Part shown: positions 1-10,317 of the stretch, in pieces | How the letters are laid out: the number at the start of each line of letters is the position of its first letter | Numbering within the stretch: the first letter of the stretch is position 1 | NCBI GenBank assembly: GCA_003255065.1 | Contig: QAOA01004387.1 | Location: 99,327-163,326 of the forward strand | Direction: 5' to 3' | DNA: 64,000 nt | Source of the DNA: Cercis canadensis | Lineage: Eukaryota > Streptophyta > Magnoliopsida > Fabales > Fabaceae | Translations under genes and position numbers: made by a program | The notes under the pieces: model-generated | What the model was told of the DNA's origin: nothing | Seen by the model: only the letters and a program-made list of their open reading frames with translations | Databases searched by the model: none

Positions 1-22
1 TATATATATATATATATATATA
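1..22. repeat. (TA)n microsatellite
   Basis: An uninterrupted run of TA dinucleotides at the left edge; it may extend outside the window. Confidence 0.9.
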
Positions 23-68
23 ACATAAGTAGCATGCATATTGATTCTTGAAATTAAGTTGCTGAATC

Positions 69-401
69 CTAGTTTGGTAATTCAGCAATTTTAGAGGAGG
101 TGCAAGGTGGGTAGCAGAAGCTGGTAACATCAAAGCAACGGCACTGTGGTGGCCATTTGAGATTACAAATACAGGTTTCACAGCCTGAGTAGCAAGTTTC
201 CTTCCAATCAAGGCATTGGCATTGAGGAGGCATTGACTTTGTGCACATGCAGTTGTCACAGCACATCTCCCCTCCTCTTGAATTAGCTTTGGAAACAAGC
301 AGCCCAAAATCATTCACTAGATCAAAGCGAGCCTCAACTGTTGCTGCAGCTCCCATAAGGAAAAGTATGAGAGCCACCTTCACTAACACCATGCTATTCA
401 T
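69..401 (-). CDS. Bowman-Birk-type serine proteinase inhibitor precursor
   Basis: Single-exon gene of 110 codons. The frame is open upstream to 527, but I start at the ATG at 401 because it opens a clear signal peptide (MNSMVLVKVALILFLMGAA) and follows a TATA box by about 80 nt. After a short pro-region comes the double-headed Bowman-Birk domain with the full set of 14 cysteines (seven disulfides in the family). The first reactive loop reads CTKSMPPQC, the classic trypsin-inhibiting loop with Lys at P1. The second reads CNLKWPPQC, with Leu at P1 but Lys instead of the near-universal Ser at P1'. Known family members are secreted or vacuolar and act in defence and seed storage. Expected targets are trypsin for head 1 and chymotrypsin- or elastase-like enzymes for head 2, the latter less certain because of P1' Lys. 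It reads away from the UGT cluster and looks intact. Confidence 0.93.
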   Translation of the reverse strand: MNSMVLVKVALILFLMGAAATVEARFDLVNDFGLLVSKANSRGGEMCCDNCMCTKSMPPQCQCLDWKETCYSGCETCICNLKWPPQCRCFDVTSFCYPPCTSSKIAELPN

Positions 402-479
402 GCTTGATGATACCTTATCTTTATCTCTCTCTCTTTCTTGTGTGAGTTGTGTGAAGAGGCAGGGTATTCCTGAGGGCCA

Positions 480-485
480 TTTATA
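480..485 (-). promoter_or_regulatory. TATA box of the Bowman-Birk gene
   Basis: On the minus strand the sequence reads CCTATAAATGG about 80 nt before the chosen ATG, leaving room for a 5' leader of roughly 50 nt that includes a GA-rich run (CT-rich on the plus strand, 420-440). Confidence 0.7.
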
Positions 486-527
486 GGCATATTTCTGAGG
501 GTCAAAATGGTCTTTGTTTGATACCAT

Positions 528-1773
528 TATTGCTTAGAGTATTTTTAAGGTGAGTTTTATGTTATACTTTTAAGACATGCCTTTATTATACCACGCACAC
601 CTGATCCCACCGCCTTTTGAAGATTTCAAAATGGTGTTATCGTCTTCTTCAATCCCATCACGAGCTGTCAAGGCAAAAAAATTCAAAAAATAGGGAGAAA
701 AAAAAAACTAATAATACAAAACAATTCATCCATCAATTAGCATAAGAGATTAAAAATATAAGTAATTTAAAAAAGCTAAATAATTAATTAAATAATATAA
801 AAATTTTAAAAATTTATCTTTTATCACGTCATTCAAATAATCTTCTTTTTCTGTTTTAATAATCTCTAAAAGAATATTTAATCCCTCTTTGAAAAAAAAT
901 ATTTTAATACTTGTACAATTTTTATTATCTATATATATAATACACAAAGATAAAAGTATAAACTTAATTGAACTATTTTTTTAATTTTTTTTATTACATC
1001 ATAGGTTGGTCTATTTGGAGCTTGCCTCAACCTACAACCCAAACGAGATAAGATTATAGGTGCGTTTCTAAACAGACCACACATATATTAATCTAATCTA
1101 TCTCATATACATGATGGAGTGGGCCAACTCAACGAACCTAATCCAAATTGAGAGCTCTAATCCCATCCATCTCTCTCTCTCTCTTATCTAACTTGTGAAA
1201 AACCACAATATTTATAACCTAATTTCATGGAGAGCAATAAGATAAAGAGACATTATCAATTTACAAATTTTATAGAGAGAAGTATTTTAAAGAAACCAAA
1301 ATTTTAAAAAAAAAATTATGAAAATCTTAAAATTTTATTTTACTGTATTTTAATTATTTTATATCATTAATAGTTTTTATTTTTAATAATTAATATGTGA
1401 TTATTAGAAGTAATATAATTATTAATTGGTCATGTAAAATTAGAAAAAGTTACTTATCATCAGTATAACTGTAAATAAAACGTAAGTTAAGTTTCCCTAA
1501 TTTAATTTAAGTTCTTTAATGAAATCTTTTTTAATTTTATATGGGAACAAGTCAAAAATTAAAGTTTAACTAAAAGTTTTTTTTATATATATATATTTTA
1601 CTAGTAGGTCATAATGAGTTTTGTTGGATACTCATTATTCTAGAAGGAGGTCTGTATTCGACAAATCGTTTCTTAAAGCTGAATCACATGCACAATATCA
1701 AATGGAGTAGTTAGCTTGACCATTTTGCTGTCTACAAGCACCACTGAAAAGAGGCTATTAAACACTTGTGGAC
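528..1773. other. AT-rich intergenic stretch, no gene seen
   Basis: Very AT-rich sequence with poly-A/T runs. The only open frame of note (750-947, minus) is low-complexity and is not supported. No RNA gene or element boundary was recognised. Confidence 0.5.
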
Positions 1774-2870
1774 CAATGTTTTAAAAACTAGCCGGACCGG
1801 CCAGTTCGATCGACTGGACCAATGCCCATAAGAAAAATGGTTCAGTTCATAGGATTCAAACCCTTGAACCGTTGCTCCAAATTCACTTTTTTGCTATTAT
1901 GATATTTTAACTTTTGAATATATTATCACATATAAAATATATTTATTAATATAATTATTAAGAAATTAATAGATACCATATTTAATGGATTTAAACCTAT
2001 TATCTCTTACTTAAAACAATTCACAGTCTAAACTACTAAGACAACTTAAGACCAACATCTATTATTACACAAAAATTATTGATTAACTATTTAATAGATT
2101 TATTTAATATTATATATGTAAATATGTGAAAATTATAATACATAATCATATGGTACACGGATTTTAACTTAAGATTTTTTATTAATTTCTTAAAAATTTC
2201 ACTATTAATATATTGCTTTATTATTATCCTCATATTCTTCTTTTTTTGTTCCCCTCATTTTTGTTATTATTTAGTGCATGTGTGTCACTAATTCTACTAA
2301 GAATGAACAAAATCATATGCAATTATGTGGTTTCGACATCACATGTTCTTGCATTTTTTTTCTCTTGGTCTTACTATGCAAAATTTAATTGATATCTTGG
2401 TTATTTATTTATTTGTTTGTTTTGTTAATATTATGTGACTTCAACTCTTTTTTTTTTTTTCTTGTTATGATTATCTAGTTATATATTTATATGTTATAAT
2501 TATCTAATTTTGCTATGTTAAAAATTGTGAACTTGATTATGTTGAGAGTATGTAAACTTGTAAGAGATGTTGGTTGTTGAAACAATTTAATTTTGTTATA
2601 GAGCACCATTTTAAATTAGGTCTATATAGATTAAGTTTTTATATCTTTTGATACTTAGTTATTTGAATATTTAAGTTTGAGACTTTCACTTATAAGTTAA
2701 GTTTGATGATTTGTATTTTATTTTCATATTTCTTTTTTGTGAATTTTTAAGTATATAAATAGCTTTAATTCAATCAGTTCGACTGACAGTCCAACTGGTC
2801 CGACCGATAATCAAACTGATTATATTTTGTCACACTAGTTTGCTCACCAATCTAGTTTTTAAAAACATTG
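1774..2870. mobile_element. MULE-like non-autonomous DNA transposon
   Basis: The element begins CAATGTTTTAAAAACTAG and ends with its near-perfect inverted complement (CTAGTTTTTAAAAACATTG), giving terminal inverted repeats of about 18 bp. It is flanked by CTTGTGGAC (1765-1773) and CTTGTGGTC (2871-2879), a 9-bp target duplication with one mismatch, as expected for Mutator-like elements. The subterminal parts carry diverged copies of a CCGGNCCGG/GTTCGACTGG-type motif in opposite orientation. It has no transposase reading frame, so it would have moved in trans. Confidence 0.72.
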
Positions 2871-3048
2871 CTTGTGGTCGTGGATCATGGCAAAAAAAGA
2901 AAAAAACTTGTGGACACTCAACAGGCTAAGGCAAATAAATATAAAGCTAGAAAGTTTTCAACTTTTCATTGAGATGCTAAAAATTCTCTATTCACAATTA
3001 ACTAAAGTACTTGAATTTTTTTATTTTTTTTGTTGTTGTCTCATGTAG

Positions 3049-3412
3049 CTCTGATAGAGCCAAAGAATCCATCTGTTACTCTTACACAAGGCACATCAAT
3101 GGTTTTGCTGCAAATTTGGATGAAGAAGTAGCAGCTGAGATAGCTAGTGAGAACTTTGTGCTCTGTTTTTCCTCTCTTTATGTTCTTTTCAATCTTAGTT
3201 TGCCAATAACTGATGCAAATTACCCATTTGTTGGAACTACTTGTAGAGCTTGCCCAAGTAATCTCAGTTTTCTTGACTAGGGGGAGAAAATTGCACACCA
3301 CTAGATCATGGGATTTCATGGGGCTAGAGCATAATGAGGTAACCCCATCTAGCTCACTTTGGAAGAAAGCCAGATATGGTGAAGGTGTGATCATAGGAAA
3401 CCTAGATACCGG
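3049..3412 (+). pseudogene. Subtilisin-like protease (subtilase) fragment
   Basis: Two exon-like pieces encode the end of the I9 propeptide and the start of the S8 catalytic domain of a plant subtilase. The first (3049-3160) contains KESICYSYTRHINGFAANL, preceded by an acceptor-like TGTAG. The second (about 3250-3412) contains VISVFLTRGRKLHTTRSWDF and runs to IIGNLDTG, whose Asp is the first residue of the catalytic triad. The reading frame stops resembling subtilases after NLDTG, and the His, Asn and Ser regions and the PA and Fn3-like domains are absent. The donor expected after the first piece is damaged. This is a dead fragment of a normally 750-residue secreted enzyme. Confidence 0.85.
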
Positions 3413-3604
3413 CAAGTTTCCGAATTCGTTGTTGGCAGATTACCATCCATTAAATTGGTTAGGTCAGCAGATATTTCAGTCTGAGATGTTGATTCTTTCT
3501 GTTCTGCCAACAAATTGTTCAGGTTTCCTCTGACTCTTTGGGTAATACCTTCTAAGTAAAACTACATTTTACTTCTCGTATGACACTCTTATTAATCTTC
3601 TGCA

Positions 3605-4023
3605 GGTTTCCTTCGTCAAAGCACTACTTCTCTACCATTTAAGGCTTCAGCACATTATGCTACCAGAATTGATCATCACACATCTGTTTCTCTACCAGCT
3701 AAAGCAGTTATAATTGTTTATCTATTTACCCTTTTCATCCCTTTCTCCCTGCTTCACATTGTGGGGTGTATGGATGTGTTTGTGATATCATTTGAGATTG
3801 TTATGTTTTATGTTGGCAGATGTATGGAATGAAGATAAAATATATTGGTACAAAGCATTTTGGAGTTGGAAACAGAATTGCGATGTCTGCTACAAAAAAT
3901 TATCTTCAACTAAGCTTTGATGATGACTTACCTCAGGAATCATTTGGGCTGAGCTTGATCAAGGAGGTCATATGGTATTGTTTAACTGAGCTTGTATCAT
4001 CAATTTGCAGTAAAAGGAATTAA
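3605..4023 (+). other. Exon-like segments, not recognised
   Basis: A possible exon after TCTGCAG at 3605 and another after TTGGCAG at 3820 read as ordinary protein-like sequence (the second includes KYIGTKHFGVGNRIAMSATK), with introns implied between them. I do not recognise the protein, and no start or complete structure is visible. It may be debris from a gene next to the subtilase fragment, or chance. Confidence 0.25.
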
Positions 4024-4319
4024 TGTTCTTTTCATGAACTAATACTATTTTCTAATTGATTAAACTATAAGGTTTAGTTATTCAATTTGGTAAGGAAAAG
4101 AATTAGATTTTTTGAATAACTATAAGGTTTAGTTATTCAATTACTAAGTCAAAAGCTTGGTCTTCAATTTGCTGAAGTTTTTTTATTTTTGTGTCACTCA
4201 TTTTTTAGCCTTATAATTTGTATGACATCTTGATTGATTGCCTTTTACACTGTTGTTCCTATTCTCTATGGAAATCCCAAGTTTGATCGGTTTGGCCGGT
4301 TTGAGCGGTTTGCCTTACA

Positions 4320-5072
4320 CGCCCCCTAATTAGAGCCTTCTCCAGAAGCCTCTTTATGCCAACAGCTGCATGAAAATTGAATGCATCTAGAAGCCTTATT
4401 ACTTTTACCTTATCCTCTCCTCTGAAAAAGCATGCAATATCTAGAAATATTTCCTTCTCTATATATTCTAATCCATTGTAACTCAATTTTAACACAGCCT
4501 GAATTTGTAAATTGGGATACTTCTGAGTTTTTCCAATGCACTTTCACATATTTCTGTACTTCTAATTGAAGAAAAGTATGAACCCAAAATTTTGGAAGCT
4601 AACCTTTGGCATAATAAATTACTCTTTCGGACAGCTCCTTATATCCTAATTCAGGATGGGTTTTGGAAATCTTGCTCGTGTTTTGCAAATGCTTTCTCAT
4701 AGCTTCCTATTTGCTTCTGGACCTGTGACGGGTCTATCTTATAAAACACAGGTATAACGATTTGTCCCTTTCCTTGCATTCAAGTATCTTGGTGAGTTCA
4801 TCCAAACACCATTTTGAGGAAGCATAATTTTTTGAGAAGATGACTATTGATACATTATTAATCTTTAATGGCTTTGATTAGTGTTGGGGCGATCTCATCT
4901 CCTTTGTCAAGTGTGTCATCGATGTAGGTTTTTAATTTTTTATGGGAGAGAGCACCGTGAAGATGGCTAGTGGAGTTGCTGCGGGTATCCTCACCTCTAA
5001 AACTAATAAAAACATCAAATATTTTTGAGGTGGTAAAGCAGAGGAAGAGGAAGACGCAGCACCAGCCATCAT
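4320..5072 (-). pseudogene. TIR-NBS-LRR disease-resistance gene fragment with the P-loop region deleted
   Basis: Read leftwards from the ATG at 5072: a Ser-rich leader (MMAGAASSSSSALPPQKY), then a TIR domain in shifting frames with the hallmark DVFISFRGEDTR, then [18 protein letters not shown] and [20 protein letters not shown]. The sequence then jumps directly to the ARC part of the NB-ARC domain, with ELSERVIYYAKG, KILGSYFSS and LKLSYNGLEYIEKEIFLDIA followed by CFFRGEDKVKVIRLLDA. The P-loop, kinase-2 and RNBS-B motifs are missing between these parts, and no LRRs follow. At least four one-base shifts and a stop (after LIKAIKD) break the frame, so this is a pseudogene. TNL genes of this type occur in eudicots, which supports the lineage. 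Confidence 0.88.
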
Positions 5073-5244
5073 GTATTGAGGTCTTGTGTTGATCTCGAGG
5101 CTACAGGTACCCACTTGATTGATAAGAATGGAGGGAGAATGAGTTTCCGAGCAAATGCTACTTTGATTTGAGAAGGAACCCACCAAATTTAATGTCACAA
5201 AGTCAAAAATCTGCAGAAAATTTAAAAAGGGAGAATCCATGACA

Positions 5245-5814
5245 GATGAAGATGAGGAAGAAGATATCAGCTATTGAGCTAATAATCTAGTTTACAATAT
5301 TTTATCTAGTTTACAATGCCGTTCCTTAGCTTGTGTTGTCTTCACTAAGTGGGTTCACATTCACACTAGAATCTATATGACCCTGCAGCTGTCATGAGCT
5401 AACCAACCACCAAGAGTTGGCTATCTTACTTTTCAATGTTTAGGGATATAATAAAAAACCACCTAAGCAGTCCATTAGTCCAACAACATAATATTTCNCA
5501 TGACAGAAGCAACGCGGTTTACAATATTTTAACCAAGTCAATTTTTTTGTTACAGTATTTTGATGAAGACGAGGAAGAAGATATCAGCTATTGAGCTAAT
5601 AATCTAGTTTACAATATTTTATCTAGTTTACAATGCCGTTGCTTAGCTTGTGTTGTCTTCACTAAGTGGGTTCACATTCACACTAGAATCTATATGACCC
5701 TGCAGCTGTCATGAGCTAACCAACCACCAAGAGTTGGCTATCTTACTTTTCAATGTTTAGGGATATAATAAAAAACCACCTAAGCAGTCCATTAGTCCAA
5801 CAACATAATATTTC
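5245..5814. repeat. Direct duplication across an N (5245-5497 and 5562-5814)
   Basis: The segment at 5245-5497 is repeated almost without change at 5562-5814, offset 317 bp. The left copy stops exactly at the N at 5498. The intervening 63 bp differ. No gene was recognised in it. It is either a genuine recent duplication or overlapping contig ends that were not merged. Confidence 0.85.
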
Positions 5815-5907
5815 CAGAGTTATACCTGTGTTGTCTAATACTTTTCCTATCTAACAGAGTTGTACTACCTGTGCTTGAACTCAGAGATAGGGGAGAGAAA
5901 ACTAGAG

Positions 5908-6424
5908 ATGGGTTCTGTTTCTGAAGCCAAGCCTCAATCTGTATTAACTCAATTTCCAGTTCAAGGCCATCTAAACCCAATGCTGAAACTAGCAAAACTG
6001 CTTCACCATAGAGGCTTTCACATAACCTATGTCAACACTGAGTACAACCACAAACGCTTGCTGAAATCAAGGGAGCCTAATGCCCTTGATGGCTTGCCAG
6101 ATTTTCGCTTTGAAACCATCCCAGATGATCTTCCTCCAACAGATGTCAATGTCACCCAAGACATTCCCCCTCTTTGTGTCTCAACACAAAAGAACTGCCT
6201 CACCCCATTTCGTGACCTTCTTGCTAGACTTAATGACTCTGCCTCCAATGGCTTCATTCCCCCAGTTAGCTGCTTGATTTCTGATGGTCTTATGACCTTC
6301 ACTAACAAAGCTGCTCAAGAACTTGGAGTCCCTAATGTGCTCTATTGGCCACCGAGTACATACTCATACTTGGCTATTGCACACTATCGCAGTCTAGTAG
6401 TTAAGTGTATTACACCCTTCAAAG
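5908..6424 (+). pseudogene. UGT85-like glycosyltransferase, exon 1 only (type A, copy A1)
   Basis: An open first exon of 172 codons starting [20 protein letters not shown] and ending at a proper donor (CTTCAAAG|GTGTTC), phase 1 as in the intact paralogues. The catalytic His (QGHLNP) and its partner Asp (CLISDG) are present. The matching exon 2, which carries the sugar-donor box, is missing: downstream lies an antisense carboxypeptidase fragment, then a type B exon 2. The upstream ATG used by the copies at 37284 and 25426 is changed to ATAG here. No type A promoter precedes it, since duplicated unrelated sequence abuts the 5' leader. It is probably a dead 5' half, although splicing to the type B exon downstream cannot be excluded. 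Confidence 0.88.
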
Positions 6425-6759
6425 GTGTTCATTTATGTTACTCCTTGTGATAATTACCAGCGAGTACAAGTTGAAGCCTTTTTGTAGTTACAGTTACAAG
6501 AATATAAGAGGTTGATGTTTCATAATTACCATCTAATATATCATGCTCAATGATTGGCATAAGTACACCGCTATACGAATCACTAACAATAAAAACTCGA
6601 TTCTAAAGGTAGCCAGGGTGTTCAATTAACCACTGCATTTGAATTAAAAATTAGAGACACATAAGGTACAAACATCATAGCTTTATTATACATGGAGACA
6701 GTGTCTTATGCAACCAAGCACCAAATAAACCAACTAAAACTCAAGTTTTTCTACATCAC

Positions 6760-7665
6760 TATATTTACCTTCCTCAAGAATTTGTAACTTCGTCTTTCTG
6801 ATTTAGTATCTGATGCAAAATAACCTTCTGCTGTTGTAGGATAGGAGAATCCAGTACCAACAGGTGCATCTATAAATATTATGCTAGCCTCTGGAAAAAT
6901 CACCATGACCATCAAGTAATTAAGCTCAACAACCAGGGGTGGAAGAAAATTAAGGGCACACATTCTAGTCAAACTAAATGCAGAATGACCATATATTTTT
7001 TTCACCGTTGTCCATGGATATGGCCTTAAGAGCAACTGTGGTATACCCCCTTTATAACCAGTCCCATTGAATTCAAGTGGACCTAAAATAAAAGGAGAAA
7101 AGAAGTGGGGAATTAATAAATAGTGAACAAGTGGGATTTATTGTAGGAGATATACTCTGATATGGGGCCCTGCTGTATGAAGGATCAAGAGTTTGCTAAT
7201 GAATACATATAACTAATGATTTGGGTCAAATGAAGAGTACTCTAGGGACATTTGTGAAGGACAAAACATTGTCTGTTCAAAGATATCACCTTTGAAGACA
7301 TTGAGCAGAAGTTTCTAAACGAAGGGAGCAGGAGAAAACATACCAACTTGGTAGAAGAATCCATTTAAAGCAGAACAGCCAGGACCTCCAATCAAGTATA
7401 GCAGAAGAGGATCCGTCCGGGGATTCCCAGTTGACTCAACAAAAAGATAGAATAGCTCTGTGTCCTCCACTCCTATATATCTTTGCCCCAAAATAAAATT
7501 GAAGACAAAGAGTATTACTATGTTGAAGCTTCTCTGCACTATAAATATTTAAGCTTGAAATGTGACATTGTTATTTACCCAGTTTCAAGTGTGAAAGGCA
7601 ATTCACCAGCATAGCCCGGTAGAGTCTTGACAATGTCACCACAGTCTGCATGCCTCAAGAGAAGT
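6760..7665 (-). pseudogene. Serine carboxypeptidase-like (SCPL) N-terminal fragment
   Basis: Antisense to the UGTs. Reading leftwards, exon 1 ends DIVKTLPGYAGELPFTLETG at a GT donor near 7578. The next exon contains YIGVEDTELFYLFVEST, NPRTDPLLLYLIGGPGCSAL (oxyanion-hole region) and ends at a donor near 7340. The following piece reads GPLEFNGTGYKGGIPQLLLR and continues to IIFIDAPVGTGFSYPTT. These are the N-terminal motifs of clade I SCPL proteins, which include acyltransferases that use glucose esters. The initiator Met is lacking and everything after KFLRK is absent, including the catalytic GDSYSG serine, Asp and His. Frame breaks occur before the DAPVGTGFSY block. It is a non-functional fragment. 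Confidence 0.87.
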
Positions 7666-7861
7666 AGCAGAAGAAGAAACTGAGAGCAAATCAAGCTTAA
7701 ATTATTTCATCAATAATTGTTCTCTTACATTATTATTCTCTAAAGGATACATTCAATTTTATAAATATCTTATTAATACCCTGTTTTATTGGTTATTGGG
7801 TATTTATTTGATAAATGTTTTGCATTATAGTTTAACTCAACTTTTTCTATATTGGATGTAG

Positions 7862-8777
7862 ATGAGAAGAATCTATTTGATGGATACCTGAATACTGAAG
7901 TTGTTTGGATACCAGAAAGGGGTTAGATTGAAAGATCTTTCCACCTTGTTCAGGACCACTAATCCTTCTGATACAATGTTTAATTACAATATATACTCTT
8001 TGAACAATGCTATGAAAGTCAAAGGGATCATATTTAACACATTTGAAGATTTAGAAGCTGAGGTTTTGGATGGTATTAGAATCAAATACCCTCAGCTTTA
8101 CCCCATTGGCCCATTACCAATGCTTTTAAAACAATTTTCAAGTTCAAATAACCAAATGGAGTCTATTGAATTAAACTTGTGGAAAGAAGATGCTGAGTGC
8201 TTGGAATGGTTGAACAAAAGAGAGCAAGGATCTGTTGTTAATGTAAATTTTGGGAGCTTAGTGAGTGAGTTTGCTCGGGGACTAGCTAATAGCAAGTACC
8301 ATTTCTTGTGGGTCATTAGGCCTAATCTTGTGGATGGTGGAGAAGAGGTTATATCTGATGAATTCCTTAAGGAAACTAGTGAGAGAGGGATGTTTTTGGC
8401 ATATGGTGCCCACAAGAGAAAGTTCTTAGTCACTCTTTCAGTTGGGGGATTCTTGACATATTGTGGGTGGAATTCCACAGTGGAAAGCATCTGTGAGGGT
8501 GTGCCAGTGATGTTTTGGCATTTCTTTGCTGAATAACAAACCAATTGCTTTTATGCTTGCAATAAGTGGGGAATTGGAATGGAGATAGAGAAAGATGTTA
8601 AGAAAGAACAAGCTGAAGGGCTTGTGAGGGAACTTATGGGAGGAGATAAAGGAGAAGAGATGCGGAAGAAGGCAATATAATGGAAGCACAAGGCTGAGGT
8701 AGCTACATCACCTGCTGGATCTTCTTAATTACATTAACTTCCATAGTTTAGTTAAGCAATTCAAAACAAGTCCCTAG
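7862..8777 (+). pseudogene. UGT85-like exon 2 pseudogene (type B, copy B1)
   Basis: Begins after a good acceptor (GGATGTAG|ATGAGAAG) and aligns throughout with exon 2 of the type B gene at 15797. It is broken by a 5-bp deletion near 7914, loss of seven codons near 8260 (VIMTPKN region), a scrambled start of the sugar-donor box (LAYGAHKRK where the paralogue has LAWCPQEK), CAA to TAA at 8534, and TAA at 8678. The core GGFLTYCGWNSTVESICEG is still readable. The C-terminal end shares the frameshift seen in all type B copies (PAGSS then stop). The old frame continues NYINFHSLVKQFKTSP to a stop at 8777. Confidence 0.92.
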
Positions 8778-8879
8778 CTAGATTCAAGTGGCAAGTGGGT
8801 GGTAGGGTCAGATAAGGTTTCAAATTGTAATTCACAATAATAGGAAAATGGCTTTTATCTGATGCATTAAATGTAAAGC

Positions 8880-9075
8880 AAGAATCATTGAACTAGACTT
8901 GAGTGACTAGCAGTTTAATTTTGACTCCCAAAGTAAGCTGCTAGAGTACGTCGTTTACTAATAGAAAGAGAAAACGTTGACTGAAATCAATGATGATAGT
9001 GTTTGCTTTGTGAAGAATATGCTTATCATTTCCAATCTGAAAACTCTTTGAAAAACGTGTTTTCCAACCTTCGAA
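8880..9075 (+). promoter_or_regulatory. Orphan type A UGT promoter remnant
   Basis: Matches the upstream regions of the type A genes at 20446 and 37284, including GAGTACGTCGTTTAC and the W-box in AAAACGTTGACTGAAATC (TTGACT at 8977-8982). The copy breaks off near 9060, before the TATA box. It is followed by unrelated sequence and later by a second, fuller promoter copy (10000-10310). Confidence 0.75.
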
Positions 9076-9099
9076 ACGCTGACCCTCCTTGTTGTGAAA

Positions 9100-9990
9100 A
9101 ATAGTTACCGAGGATAATAAACTTCAACACTAAAATATCACTCAAAATACTGTAGTTTTTTTATTAAATAAAATAAATGATTACAAAGATGAGTTACATA
9201 TAAGAATTACTCAAATGTAATAAATTCTCTCACACACACAATAATAAACTCGATCTTATATCTTCACCATATGACTTATATGAATCCACAACTCTCAAGA
9301 ACTCATTTAAAATTTTTTACTCTCTCAATACAAAAATATTTTTACAAAAATTCTTTTCTCTCAAAGATTCTTCTCCTTTGGATTGGATTGGATTGAGAAG
9401 GTTTTTTTTTTTTTATTTAAGTAAAAGTGGAGCCGCCACTTAGATGGTTTCTATTGCTTAACAATAAAAGATTTTGTAGTTAAAAAGTTTGACAATTTAC
9501 ATCATTATTTACAGCTCAACTTCATAGTTATCATGCCATAATTTTTGACTTCTACACCATTACAGCCACCTAATTATCTACTAGCTGCTACCATCTTCTT
9601 TTAACTTCTACAAGTTTCTGCTAACTCTATTATAGCTGCCACCTAATATTTGTCTCCACTTTTATTACTCCTTCTCCTTTTGCTTCTTTATTTTTTCCCC
9701 AAATTCCTTCCTCCCTCACTGGCTCACTCTCCCTCTTTCCCTCCGGCCTCCGCATACAAGCTTCAACCTTCAAGGCTTCAACGTTTCAACCTCTTGCTGC
9801 TCTGATCTGCCCCCCGCAACCAGCAACAGTAAGGATCTTCCAAAATTTACTGCTCTCTTCTTCATTTTTTCATTGATTGCCTCGGTGATTTTTTCTGGGT
9901 TTTGATCGCTTTCTTCTTCGTCTTTTTCTTTTCTTGGGTGGGGCGGTTAAACATGTATATTGTTTATCAAGGCCAAGGTGAATCAGAAGT
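9100..9990. other. Unrelated insert between two promoter copies, CT-rich part
   Basis: No protein-coding gene was recognised. The left part is AT-rich. The right part (about 9650-9960) is pyrimidine-rich and then reads like a transcribed leader with an intron start (AGCAACAGTAAGGATC). It separates two copies of the same UGT promoter and may be an insertion or a captured gene 5' end. Confidence 0.4.
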
Positions 9991-9999
9991 TACAGTACT

Positions 10000-10317
10000 A
10001 CTTTGGATGCACTAAATGTAGAGCAAAAATGCAGAATCATTGAACTAGACTTAAGTGGCTAGCAGTTTAATTATGATTCCCAAAGTAGGCTGCTATAGTA
10101 CGTCTTTTACTAATAGAAGAAAAAACGTTGACTGAAATTGACTGAAATCATTGATGATTGTGTTTGCTTTGTGCTTGTTGAAATGTCCAATTTGAAAGCT
10201 CTTAACTTTCTATGCCTATAAAAAGCTTCAGAGCCATATCTCTTGTCTAATACTAATCCTACCTAACAGCCTAACAGAGTTATACCTGTGCTTGCAATCA
10301 GAGATGGGGGAGAGAAA
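10000..10317 (+). promoter_or_regulatory. Type A UGT promoter and start codon fused to a second promoter
   Basis: A complete type A promoter copy with two overlapping TTGACT W-boxes (10128-10133, 10138-10143; the 10-bp unit is duplicated), TATAAAAAG at 10217-10225, the conserved leader, and the ATG at 10304 (ATGGGGGAGAGAAA). The coding sequence ends after four codons and runs straight into the upstream region of the next gene, leaving a 12-codon open frame (MGERNDCLLFAC). This is the scar of a deletion that removed a whole gene body. Confidence 0.75.

Noticed and set aside
69-401. Assignment of the organism to legumes on the basis of the Bowman-Birk gene
   Set aside because: Such inhibitors are typical of legumes and grasses but not restricted to them, and nothing else in the window decides the family.
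5860-5907. Upstream extension of UGT copies from TTG/CTG codons
   Set aside because: The extensions lack an ATG; the MGSV or M(E/G)xRKL starts are supported by the promoter distance and by comparison of all paralogues.
6425-8777. A1 exon 1 plus B1 exon 2 as one functional split gene
   Set aside because: B1 has a 5-bp deletion, stop codons and a scrambled donor box, so no splice form could give a working enzyme.
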